DNA of 6,077 bases from Nanohaloarchaea archaeon PL-Br10_U2g5 (GCA_001564205.1 LKMY01000117.1:1-6077); one strand, 5' to 3'; numbered from the stretch's first letter, positions 1 through 5,247 are shown. The notes: a model not told the origin generated them from the letters alone. Made by a program: numbers and translations.

Positions 1-50
1 CCTAACAGCGGTTCCGCCGACAGCAACCTTCCTAACAGCGGTTCCGCCGA
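1..50 (+). repeat. 30-bp in-frame tandem repeat in coding sequence
   Basis: Bases 1-20 and 31-50 are identical (cctaacagcggttccgccga), a 30-bp period equal to exactly 10 codons. A third, degenerate copy follows from about 51 to 76 and lacks one codon (DSADSSL against SGSADSNL). The first copy abuts the window edge, so the array may extend further upstream. Because the unit is a multiple of three, gain or loss of copies would change the length of the linker without shifting the frame. Confidence 0.85.
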
Positions 51-561
51 TAACGATTCCGCCGACAGCAGCCTCCCCGACCGCGTTCGCCGCGCTTTCG
101 CGGATCACGGTTCGTTCGAACCCGACGGCGACACGGTCTGGATCTCGGAGACGACTCCCTTCGACGGCGCGGTCCGCGCGGAGCCCGGCACCGAGGGTCG
201 AATCCGCTTTTCGGTGACCGTTCGCGTGCCGACGCTCTCGGCGGTGACGGCCGACGAGGTCGCCGACGTGGTCGAAGCGGGATGGGCAGAGACGTTCGAG
301 CTCCGCGTCGTCGACGTCGGCGGAGTCACTCGCGGCGATCACGAGTTCGAGCCGACTGTGTCGATCGGCGACGACGAGATCGTGGTCTCTTTCGAGCTGA
401 CCGATATCAACGAGCGGCGCGGCGTCGACGACGCCGGGGCGCTGATCAACTTCGTCGAGGGGACCTACGTGCAGGGCGTCATCCCCGGTTACGAGTACAC
501 CGAACCCGTGACCGATATCCTCTCGGCGGCGCGTCGGCAGGGAACCGGCGGCGCGTTCTGA
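1..561 (+). CDS. DUF5813-like haloarchaeal protein, 5' end missing
   Basis: The frame is open from base 1 to the TGA at 559-561, giving 186 visible residues; the start codon lies outside the window. Visible residues 1-26 are a Ser/Asn/Asp/Ala/Gly-rich stretch with repeats (PNSGSADSNL followed by PNSGSADND). The conserved part begins near LPDRVRRAF (25-33) and runs through TVWISETTPFDG, SVTVRVPTLSAV and GWAETFELRVVDV to the C-terminal INFVEGTYVQGVIPGYEYTEPV segment. I recognise this pattern as the DUF5813 family, which is largely confined to haloarchaea and has no known function. No catalytic motif, signal peptide or membrane segment is visible, so it is probably a soluble cytoplasmic protein. 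From memory, family members usually begin close to the LPDRVRRAF segment, so the repeat stretch looks like a species-specific N-terminal extension. The next gene follows after 66 bp on the same strand. The family call is fairly secure; the function is unknown. Confidence 0.8.
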   Translation, partial: PNSGSADSNLPNSGSADNDSADSSLPDRVRRAFADHGSFEPDGDTVWISETTPFDGAVRAEPGTEGRIRFSVTVRVPTLSAVTADEVADVVEAGWAETFELRVVDVGGVTRGDHEFEPTVSIGDDEIVVSFELTDINERRGVDDAGALINFVEGTYVQGVIPGYEYTEPVTDILSAARRQGTGGAF

Positions 562-595
562 TTGACCGCGACGAGGAGCCCCCTCCGCGGTCGAT
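561..595 (+). other. Hairpin immediately after the DUF5813-like stop codon
   Basis: GACCGCG at 564-570 pairs with CGCGGTC at 586-592. GAGG at 573-576 pairs with CCTC at 582-585 around a 5-base loop, leaving a 2-base bulge at 571-572. The stem can be extended outward by T563.G593, T562-A594 and A561-T595, so it begins on the last base of the stop codon. It could be a 3'-end, processing or attenuation structure between this gene and the membrane-protein gene. No T-run follows it, and haloarchaeal termination depends mainly on T-rich tracts, so I do not call it a terminator. The rest of 562-627 shows no convincing TATA box or Shine-Dalgarno sequence. Confidence 0.5.
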
Positions 596-627
596 AGGGG
601 CAAATGTCGTGAGCCCGTACTCGGGGT

Positions 628-951
628 ATGCTCGCGCTGTTCGGGTTCGTCAGCATCCTCGCGCTCGTGGCGTTCCACACGCTACTCGCCGGTGTGACGA
701 CCCGGTTCTTCCGACTCCGTCTGTCGACCTCGTGGGGCTCAGTCGTGTACACGATCGTCTTGACACCGATGCTGCTGCTCATTTCGACGCTGTTTTTCAC
801 CGGCGTGTTGAATCTGGGAACCGGCGTCAACCTCGGCACGCCGGCCATCGTGATCGGCCTGTTCGTCGCGCTCCCGGTCGTGTTGGGCGCCGCGATCGAC
901 TACCTCTACGTCCCGTCACCCGAGGAGTACGAGCTGCCGGACACGCAGTGA
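628..951 (+). CDS. Small three-helix membrane protein, function unknown
   Basis: This 107-residue protein starts at ATG 628 and ends at TGA 949-951. An in-frame TGA at 610-612 excludes a longer form. Three hydrophobic segments are visible at about residues 2-24, 37-61 and 71-94. Basic residues (RFFRLRL, 26-32) lie between the first two, and the C-terminal tail is short and acidic (VPSPEEYELPDTQ). By the positive-inside rule the 25-36 loop is probably cytoplasmic, which would put the N terminus outside and the C-terminal tail also outside; this is inference. There is no cleavable signal peptide pattern, catalytic motif or cysteine cluster. I do not recognise a named family. Codon use matches the neighbours and the hydrophobic pattern is clean, so it is very likely a real gene. 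It follows the DUF5813-like gene by 66 bp and converges with tmk, leaving 9 bp between the stop codons. No obvious promoter or ribosome binding site precedes it, so it may be read from the upstream transcript. Confidence 0.82.
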   Translation: MLALFGFVSILALVAFHTLLAGVTTRFFRLRLSTSWGSVVYTIVLTPMLLLISTLFFTGVLNLGTGVNLGTPAIVIGLFVALPVVLGAAIDYLYVPSPEEYELPDTQ

Positions 952-960
952 GTGCCGGAC

Positions 961-1554
961 TCACTCCTCGAGAAGGCCGGCCACGACGTCTTCGACTCGC
1001 CCGATCACCGCTTCGGGTGATCGAGTGGCGTCGACGCGGTGGAATCGTCCGGGCTCCGCGTCGATGAGCCGCTCGTAGTTGTCTCGGACCGTCGCGAGGT
1101 AGCCGTCCTGCTCGAACTTGTTCGTGCGCCCGGAGCGCGCTGCGGCGGTTCGAGCGTCGAGATCGAGGTAGATCGTCGCGTCCGGCGGTCGAGAGAAGGC
1201 GCTGTGGATTCCCCGAATGTACTCCAGTGGTCGCTCGATGTCGGCGTCGCTCTCCGCGAGCGTCGCCGCCTGGTACGCGAACCGCGAGTCGGAGTAGCGG
1301 TCGGAGACGACGAGTTGCCCGTCCGCGAGCGCCGGGGCGACCGTCCCGGAGAGATGGTCCGCGTGGTCGGCGGTATATAAAAAGAGCTCCGCCAGCGGGT
1401 CGGCGTCGTCGGACCGGATCGAGCGGGCCACTGCCTCGCCGTACCAGCTATCGGTCGGCTCGCGGGTGAACGTCGCGTCGGGGTAGACGTCGTGGAGGGC
1501 TTCCCACACGGTCGTCTTGCCGCTCCCGTCGAGCCCTTCCAGCGTGATCAGCAT
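961..1554 (-). CDS. tmk: Thymidylate kinase (dTMP kinase)
   Basis: The 197-residue protein phosphorylates dTMP to dTDP with ATP in the cytoplasm, an essential step in dTTP supply for DNA synthesis. The P-loop GLDGSGKT is at residues 7-14, directly after the start. The REP of TREPTD (31-33) and the DRY motif (85-87) fit the family's dTMP-binding elements. [20 protein letters not shown] (about 129-148) covers the core strand and the Arg/Lys-rich LID region. The length is normal for the family. The start is ATG 1552-1554, because the P-loop lies only six residues inside; the frame stays open far upstream, but that extension runs antisense to the next gene. The TGA lies at 961-963, tail to tail with the membrane-protein gene. 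A TATA-like element about 27 nt before the ATG suggests a leaderless transcript diverging from the oxidoreductase gene. Confidence 0.95.
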   Translation of the reverse strand: MLITLEGLDGSGKTTVWEALHDVYPDATFTREPTDSWYGEAVARSIRSDDADPLAELFLYTADHADHLSGTVAPALADGQLVVSDRYSDSRFAYQAATLAESDADIERPLEYIRGIHSAFSRPPDATIYLDLDARTAAARSGRTNKFEQDGYLATVRDNYERLIDAEPGRFHRVDATRSPEAVIGRVEDVVAGLLEE

Positions 1555-1577
1555 GGTCGCTCTCTGGTGCCGTACGG

Positions 1578-1583
1578 AATAAA
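1578..1583 (-). promoter_or_regulatory. Candidate TATA box of tmk
   Basis: On the minus strand the sequence reads cgtcgTTTATTccg. The TTTATT is centred about 27 nt upstream of the tmk ATG, which is the archaeal TATA-to-start distance. This implies that transcription begins at or next to the start codon (leaderless). No Shine-Dalgarno sequence precedes the ATG. Confidence 0.55.
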
Positions 1584-1634
1584 CGACGCGGAGTATGTCG
1601 CAGAGATGCGGTGTGAAGGTGTGCGCGGGTTCTC

Positions 1635-1672
1635 GATGACAGCGGTCGGTTTCGCCACACCGCTGCGTCATC
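1635..1672. repeat. Imperfect inverted repeat between divergent promoters
   Basis: GATGACAGCGGT at 1635-1646 is the reverse complement of ACCGCT (1659-1664) plus GTCATC (1667-1672), with a 2-base insertion (GC, 1665-1666) in the right arm and a 12-base spacer. The right arm also contains CACACCGC (1656-1663), which is complementary to GCGGTGTG at 1608-1615, so two alternative pairings exist. The dyad lies between the candidate TATA boxes of tmk and of the oxidoreductase gene and is upstream of both. A regulator-binding site is one reading; chance or a remnant is another. Confidence 0.45.
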
Positions 1673-1693
1673 TCCTCGTCAGACGTCGCGGTA

Positions 1694-1700
1694 GGTTTAC
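1694..1700 (+). promoter_or_regulatory. Candidate TATA box of the SDR/NDUFA9-like gene
   Basis: GGTTTAC, with TTTA at 1696-1699, is centred about 28 nt before the ATG at 1726. This is the spacing expected for a leaderless haloarchaeal transcript. No Shine-Dalgarno sequence lies between it and the start. Confidence 0.5.
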
Positions 1701-1725
1701 GGGGGTTCCGTCTGATATTGGTTGC

Positions 1726-2622
1726 ATGAAAGTGTTGGTAGCCGGCGGGACGGGATTCATCGGGTCGTACCTCTGTCGCGCGCTCTCGAAGAGCGGCCAC
1801 GAGGTGACGGCGCTCTCTCGCTCGGCGGACGATACGCCCGAGGGAGTTGCGTCCGCAGTCGGCGACGTCACCGACTACGACTCGATCGCGGAGGCGGTCG
1901 CGGGACAGGACGCGGTCGTCAACCTCGTCGCGCTGTCGCCGCTGTTCGAGCCGAAAGGAGGGAACGTGATGCACGATCGGATTCACCGCGGCGGCACCGA
2001 GAACCTCGTTCGAGCGGCCGAAGACGGCGGCGTCGGGGGGTTCGTTCAGTTGAGTGCGCTCGGGGCGGATCCAGCGGGCGACACCGCGTACATCCGCGCG
2101 AAGGGGCAGGCCGAAACGATCGTCCGCGAGAGCGACCTCGATTGGACGATATTCCGTCCGTCGGTCGTCTTCGGTGAGGGCGGCGAGTTCGTCTCCTTTA
2201 CCAAGCGGTTGAAGGGGATGTTCGCACCGGGCGTTCCCCTCTATCCGTTGCCGGGCGGTGGGAAGACCCGATTCCAGCCGATCCACGTCGAGGATCTCGT
2301 TCCGATGCTGGTCGCGTCGCTCGAGGACGACAAGCACGTCGGCGAGACGTACGAAATCGGCGGCCCGGAGACGCTGACGCTCCGGCAGGTGACTGACCTC
2401 GTATATGAGGCCGAAGAGAAGGGCGTCACGATCGTTCCGCTGCCGATGCCGCTCGCAAAGATCGGTCTGTCGGTGCTCGGGGCGATTCCGGGATTCCCGA
2501 TGGGGCCGGATCAGTACCGGTCGTTACAGTTCGACAACACGACGGCCGACAACGACGTCGCCGCGTTCGGCGTCGACGAGGCGAAGATGACTACGCTCGC
2601 GGCACATCTGGGCGTAGAATGA
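1726..2622 (+). CDS. Atypical SDR / NDUFA9-like NAD(P)-binding protein
   Basis: The 298-residue protein has an N-terminal Rossmann fold with the dinucleotide-binding motif GGTGFIG (7-13) directly after strand MKVLVA. VGDVTD (45-50) and AVVNLVAL (63-70) are typical of extended and atypical short-chain dehydrogenases. S110 (VQLSALGAD) and YIRAK (Y122, K126) keep the Ser and YxxxK positions of the SDR active site. [15 protein letters not shown] and FQPIHVEDL are hallmarks of the complex I NDUFA9-like/COG0702 group of nucleoside-diphosphate-sugar epimerase relatives. The substrate is unknown: family members include sugar epimerases, quinone-associated accessory proteins and redox sensors. No complex I genes are present nearby. 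The start is ATG 1726, because the frame extends upstream only through non-coding sequence and the Rossmann motif begins at residue 7. It diverges from tmk; the cetZ1 promoter follows. The fold is certain and the role is not. Confidence 0.88.
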   Translation: MKVLVAGGTGFIGSYLCRALSKSGHEVTALSRSADDTPEGVASAVGDVTDYDSIAEAVAGQDAVVNLVALSPLFEPKGGNVMHDRIHRGGTENLVRAAEDGGVGGFVQLSALGADPAGDTAYIRAKGQAETIVRESDLDWTIFRPSVVFGEGGEFVSFTKRLKGMFAPGVPLYPLPGGGKTRFQPIHVEDLVPMLVASLEDDKHVGETYEIGGPETLTLRQVTDLVYEAEEKGVTIVPLPMPLAKIGLSVLGAIPGFPMGPDQYRSLQFDNTTADNDVAAFGVDEAKMTTLAAHLGVE

Positions 2623-2721
2623 TCCCGTCTATCGCAGAGCGTGACGGCGGTTCGACTGCGGAGGACGGAGCGGCCTCAGTGGTCGTGTCACTCGCGTGGA
2701 TCTCACGGCTGGTAACGCCAA

Positions 2722-2737
2722 CCGAAGGCTTAAATAC
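2722..2737 (+). promoter_or_regulatory. cetZ1 core promoter (BRE + TATA)
   Basis: CCGAAGG at 2722-2728 resembles the purine-rich BRE and is followed by CTTAAATAC at 2729-2737, close to the archaeal TATA consensus. Transcription should start about 25 nt downstream, around 2757-2760, giving a leader of roughly 20 nt ahead of the ATG at 2780. This is the best core promoter in the window. The remainder of 2623-2721 holds no recognisable gene. Confidence 0.78.
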
Positions 2738-2765
2738 GAGATCACGTTCTGTTTATTTCAAAGGC

Positions 2766-2770
2766 GGAGG
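2766..2770 (+). promoter_or_regulatory. Shine-Dalgarno sequence of cetZ1
   Basis: GGAGG lies 9 nt before the ATG at 2780, complementary to the CCUCC near the 3' end of archaeal 16S rRNA. It fixes ATG 2780 as the cetZ1 start rather than the in-frame upstream GTG at 2696, which lies before the TATA box. It is the only clear Shine-Dalgarno sequence ahead of a gene here. Confidence 0.75.
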
Positions 2771-2779
2771 GAGCACACG

Positions 2780-3958
2780 ATGAAACTTGCAATGATCGGA
2801 TTCGGACAGGCAGGGGGGAAAGTCGTCGATAAATTCCTGGAGTACGACAAGCGGACGGGCTCGGAGATCGTCCGCGCGGCCGCGGCCGTCAACACGGCCA
2901 AAGCCGATCTCATGGGGCTCGAGCATATCGCTGAGAACCAGCGCGTGCTCATCGGGCAGTCCCGGGTCAAGGGGCACGGCGTCGGCGCCGACAACGAGCT
3001 CGGCGCGGAGATCGCCGAGGAGGATATCGACGAGGTGCAGGGCGCCATCGACTCGATCCCGGTCCACGAGGTCGACGCGTTCCTCGTCGTCGCCGGGCTC
3101 GGCGGTGGCACGGGCTCCGGTGGTGCACCGGTACTCGCGAAACACCTCAAACGGATCTACACCGAACCCGTCTACGGGCTCGGTATCCTGCCGGGCAGTG
3201 ACGAGGGAGGGATCTACACCCTGAACGCGGCCCGTTCGTTCCAGACGTTCGTCCGCGAGGTGGACAACCTGATGGTGTTCGACAACGACTCCTGGCGAAA
3301 GACCGGCGAGTCCGTCCAGGGCGGCTACGAGGACATCAACGAAGAGATCGTCCGGCGATTCGGCATCCTCTTCGGCGCCGGCGAGATCCAGCAGGGCCAA
3401 GAGGTCGCCGAGAGCGTCGTCGACTCCTCGGAGATCATCAACACCCTTGCCGGTGGCGGCGTCTCCACGGTCGGCTACGCGGAAGAGGAAGTCGAAGAGC
3501 GCAGCTCCGGCGGACTCCTCTCGCGGCTCCGCAACGACGACGGCGGCGACGAGCTCGACAGCGCGCACACGACCAACCGGATCACCAGCCTCGTCCGCAA
3601 GGCCGCGTTGGGTCGGCTCACGCTCCCCTGTGAGATAGAGGGCGCCGAGCGGGCGTTGCTCGTCCTTGCCGGGCCGCCGGAGTATCTCAACCGGAAGGGG
3701 ATCGAGCGCGGCCGCAAGTGGCTCGAAGAGCAGACCGGCTCGATGGAGGTCCGCGGCGGCGACTACCCGTACCGCGGCGCCGGCTTCGTCGCCACCGTGA
3801 TCCTGCTCGCGGGCGTCACCAACATCCCACGGATCAAGGAGCTCCAGCAGGTCGCCATCGAGGCGCAGGACAACTTAGACGAGATCCGCGAGGAGAGCGA
3901 CGAGAACCTCGATGACCTCGTCAGCGACGACAGCGACGAGCTGGAATCCCTGTTCTAG
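2780..3958 (+). CDS. cetZ1: CetZ1, tubulin/FtsZ-superfamily cytoskeletal GTPase
   Basis: The 392-residue protein is a GTP-dependent polymer-forming protein of the archaeal CetZ family, which lies between tubulin and FtsZ. In Haloferax volcanii, CetZ1 is needed for rod-shape development and normal swimming. The N-terminal MIGFGQAGGK (5-14) is the nucleotide-binding T1 loop, and GLGGGTGSGG (106-115) is the tubulin/FtsZ G-box. LPGSDEGGIYTLNAARS (137-153) is strongly conserved. DSSEIINTL (215-223) is the T7 loop region; its E218 falls at the number of the residue mutated in the published H. volcanii E218A GTPase mutant. A charged variable loop (about 234-260, EEEVEERSS...DDGGDELD) separates the GTPase domain from the C-terminal domain, and the acidic tail ends in DELESLF. 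Close similarity to remembered H. volcanii CetZ1 supports the paralogue assignment. The gene has its own strong promoter and Shine-Dalgarno sequence, and cofC follows after 20 nt. Confidence 0.95.
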   Translation: MKLAMIGFGQAGGKVVDKFLEYDKRTGSEIVRAAAAVNTAKADLMGLEHIAENQRVLIGQSRVKGHGVGADNELGAEIAEEDIDEVQGAIDSIPVHEVDAFLVVAGLGGGTGSGGAPVLAKHLKRIYTEPVYGLGILPGSDEGGIYTLNAARSFQTFVREVDNLMVFDNDSWRKTGESVQGGYEDINEEIVRRFGILFGAGEIQQGQEVAESVVDSSEIINTLAGGGVSTVGYAEEEVEERSSGGLLSRLRNDDGGDELDSAHTTNRITSLVRKAALGRLTLPCEIEGAERALLVLAGPPEYLNRKGIERGRKWLEEQTGSMEVRGGDYPYRGAGFVATVILLAGVTNIPRIKELQQVAIEAQDNLDEIREESDENLDDLVSDDSDELESLF

Positions 3959-3978
3959 GGCTCCCGGTTCCGTTTCTG

Positions 3979-4644
3979 ATGGAGGTTTTCGTTCCGTTCT
4001 CGGCCGATCGTCCCAAGTCCCGACTCTCGACTGTGTTGACTTCCGAAGAGCGCGCGTCGTTCGCGCAGGCGATGCTCCGCGACGTGCTCGACGCGGTTGT
4101 CGCGGCGGGCGGTCAGCCACGAATACTCGCGACCGGCGAGGTCGATTCCGACGTCCCACACCCAGTCGTCGTCGACAACCGACCGCTGACGACCGCGGTC
4201 AACGCGGCCCTCGGCTCACGGTCGGCTGGCGGTGACGGCGAGACCGACGATCGGAGCGCCTCTCCGGAACCGGTCGCCGTCGTCATGGCTGATCTGGCAC
4301 TCGCGACGCCCGAAGCCCTTAATGGACTCTTCGAGGCGGTCGAGACCGCAGACATCACCATCGCTCCCGGTCGCGGCGGCGGAACGAACGCCGTAGTCGT
4401 CGATCACCCGGGGTTTCGAGTGGATTACCACGGGGCGTCCTACGTGGACCACCGCCGAATCGCCGAAGAGATCGGTGCGAGCGTTCGCGTCGTCGACTCA
4501 CACCGGCTCGCGACTGACGTGGACGAGCCGTCGGATCTCGCGGAGCTGTTGATCCACGGCGACGGGGCGTCGGTGCGGTGGCTCGAAGAGGCGGGGTTCA
4601 CGCTCGACACGACGGGCGGGCGGGTCGGCGTCGTCCGCGAGTGA
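3979..4644 (+). CDS. cofC: CofC, 2-phospho-L-lactate guanylyltransferase (F420)
   Basis: The 221-residue enzyme transfers GMP from GTP to 2-phospho-L-lactate (or a related phospho-acid), giving the activated side-chain donor used by CofD in coenzyme F420 synthesis. The fold is a nucleotidyltransferase of the CofC/FbiD family. VPFSADRPKSRL (5-16) carries the conserved PKSRL, VVMADLAL (101-108) is the metal-binding strand, and APGRGGGTNAVV (129-140), HGASYVDH (151-158) and ATDVDEPSDL (178-187) complete the pattern. An acidic Gly/Asp/Ser-rich insert (about 79-97) precedes the MADLAL strand. The start is ATG 3979, matching the family N terminus; no Shine-Dalgarno precedes it, and oddly a GGAGG lies just inside the gene at 3981-3985. 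The 20-nt gap after cetZ1 contains no clear promoter, so co-transcription with cetZ1 or a leaderless start is likely. It converges with the DCC-family gene, with 14 bp between the stops. Confidence 0.93.
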   Translation: MEVFVPFSADRPKSRLSTVLTSEERASFAQAMLRDVLDAVVAAGGQPRILATGEVDSDVPHPVVVDNRPLTTAVNAALGSRSAGGDGETDDRSASPEPVAVVMADLALATPEALNGLFEAVETADITIAPGRGGGTNAVVVDHPGFRVDYHGASYVDHRRIAEEIGASVRVVDSHRLATDVDEPSDLAELLIHGDGASVRWLEEAGFTLDTTGGRVGVVRE

Positions 4645-4658
4645 GCGGCGCGTGAAGG

Positions 4659-5093
4659 TTACGACAAGAATCGGTCACTGACGTCCTCGTCCGGGATCAT
4701 ACACTGCTCTTTCCGTCCGAACCACTCGTAGCGATTCTCGGCGACGACATCGTACGCCCAGTCACCGGCGCGAGATGGCAGCAGTCGACCGATCGTCGCG
4801 ACGCGGTAGGGCCAGCCGAGCAGTTCGGCGATCCGGATCACCGCGGACGACTTGTGATAGAGCCGATCTCCGTCGATCAAGACGATCGAGTCGAAATCCT
4901 CTGTCGGGAGGTCGTGCTCCGCGAGAAGTCGCTGGCCGGCCGCGGACTGCAGCGAGGCGAACAGGAGCCGCCCCGCTGTGTCGCGCGGAATGAGGAACGA
5001 GACGACGCCGTTACAGAGGTTACAGACGCCGTCGAAGAGCACGACGGGTCGATCGAAGTCGGCCCCAGTCTCCTTGTCGACGTCGGATCCCAT
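4659..5093 (-). CDS. DCC-family (DUF393/YuxK-like) thiol-disulfide protein
   Basis: The 144-residue protein carries the family signature near its N terminus: PVVLFDGVCNLCNGVVSFL (16-34), with D21, C24 and C27 forming the DxxCxxC motif that gives the DCC family its name. FASLQSAAGQRLL, DSIVLIDGDRLYHKSSAVIRI and GWPYRVATIGRLLP follow in the expected order. The family is predicted to have a thioredoxin-like fold and thiol-disulfide oxidoreductase activity, but the substrate is not established. No signal peptide is present, so it is probably cytoplasmic. A further cysteine occurs near the C terminus (KEQCMIPDED). I chose ATG 5091-5093; an in-frame GTG at 5112-5114 would add seven residues (MSRGGSL). 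The stop is TAA at 4659-4661. The gene runs opposite to cofC and cofG and separates them. Its promoter is not clear. Confidence 0.9.
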   Translation of the reverse strand: MGSDVDKETGADFDRPVVLFDGVCNLCNGVVSFLIPRDTAGRLLFASLQSAAGQRLLAEHDLPTEDFDSIVLIDGDRLYHKSSAVIRIAELLGWPYRVATIGRLLPSRAGDWAYDVVAENRYEWFGRKEQCMIPDEDVSDRFLS

Positions 5094-5113
5094 TAGCGAA
5101 CCCCCCCGAGACA

Positions 5114-5141
5114 CCGCTTTCGCGGCGACACGGCCGTGTCG
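5114..5141. repeat. 16-bp perfect palindrome with adjacent hairpin
   Basis: CGACACGGCCGTGTCG at 5126-5141 is a perfect palindrome with no spacer. Directly beside it, CCGC at 5114-5117 and GCGG at 5122-5125 form a 4-bp stem with a TTTC loop. The pair sits 21-48 bp upstream of the DCC-family ATG, in the divergent region shared with cofG. A full-site palindrome of this length in a short intergenic region suggests a homodimeric regulator-binding site, most likely for the DCC-family gene because of its proximity. No regulator gene is present in the window. Confidence 0.5.
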
Positions 5142-5196
5142 ACAAGCGATACATCCATCACATCAGCTTTCTCGGCCACCGACAAGAGTCTCTCGC

Positions 5197-5208
5197 CCCG
5201 GATCCGGG
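5197..5208. repeat. 12-bp palindrome upstream of the cofG promoter
   Basis: CCCGGATCCGGG is a perfect 12-bp palindrome ending about 10 bp before the T-run that may be the cofG TATA element. GC-rich palindromes of this length can occur by chance in this genome, so an operator role is only possible. Confidence 0.3.
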
Positions 5209-5216
5209 ACCGCGAT

Positions 5217-5224
5217 CCTTTTTG
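5217..5224 (+). promoter_or_regulatory. Candidate TATA-like element of cofG
   Basis: The T-run at 5219-5223 (ccTTTTTg) is centred about 27 nt before the cofG GTG start. It is the only AT-rich stretch in the GC-rich region upstream and has the spacing of a leaderless haloarchaeal promoter. It lacks the usual A residues, so the match to consensus is weak. No Shine-Dalgarno precedes the GTG. Confidence 0.4.
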
Positions 5225-5247
5225 AGTCCGGACCGTGAGAGTCGGAC

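Noticed and set aside
1..77. CRISPR-like array
   Set aside because: The 30-bp period has no unique spacers and is an in-frame coding tandem repeat.
604..612. Two-codon upstream ORF (ATG TCG TGA) before the membrane-protein gene
   Set aside because: Such short triplet strings are expected by chance, and there is no evidence that the region is a translated leader.
282..1067. 261-residue plus-strand ORF spanning the DUF5813-like and membrane-protein genes
   Set aside because: It is extremely Arg-rich and out of frame with two well-supported genes; a high-GC shadow.
1492..1725. Upstream extension of the oxidoreductase frame (78 extra residues)
   Set aside because: It overlaps the tmk start and the divergent promoter region, and the Rossmann motif directly follows ATG 1726.
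1555..2337. Long upstream extension of the tmk reading frame on the minus strand (458 residues in total)
   Set aside because: It runs antisense through most of the oxidoreductase gene and is Arg/Glu-rich shadow sequence. The thymidylate kinase P-loop begins six residues after ATG 1554, which is the normal N terminus.
2696..2779. Upstream in-frame start for cetZ1 (28 extra residues)
   Set aside because: It would begin before the TATA box; ATG 2780 has a proper Shine-Dalgarno and gives the family N terminus MKLAMIGFGQAGG.
2753..3568. 271-residue minus-strand ORF opposite cetZ1
   Set aside because: It is a Val/Asp/Leu-rich translation typical of the antisense of GC-rich haloarchaeal genes, and it lies fully opposite a highly conserved gene.
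3959..3978. Terminator between cetZ1 and cofC
   Set aside because: Only a short T-containing stretch (cgtttctg) is present; too weak to call and inconsistent with the tight spacing.
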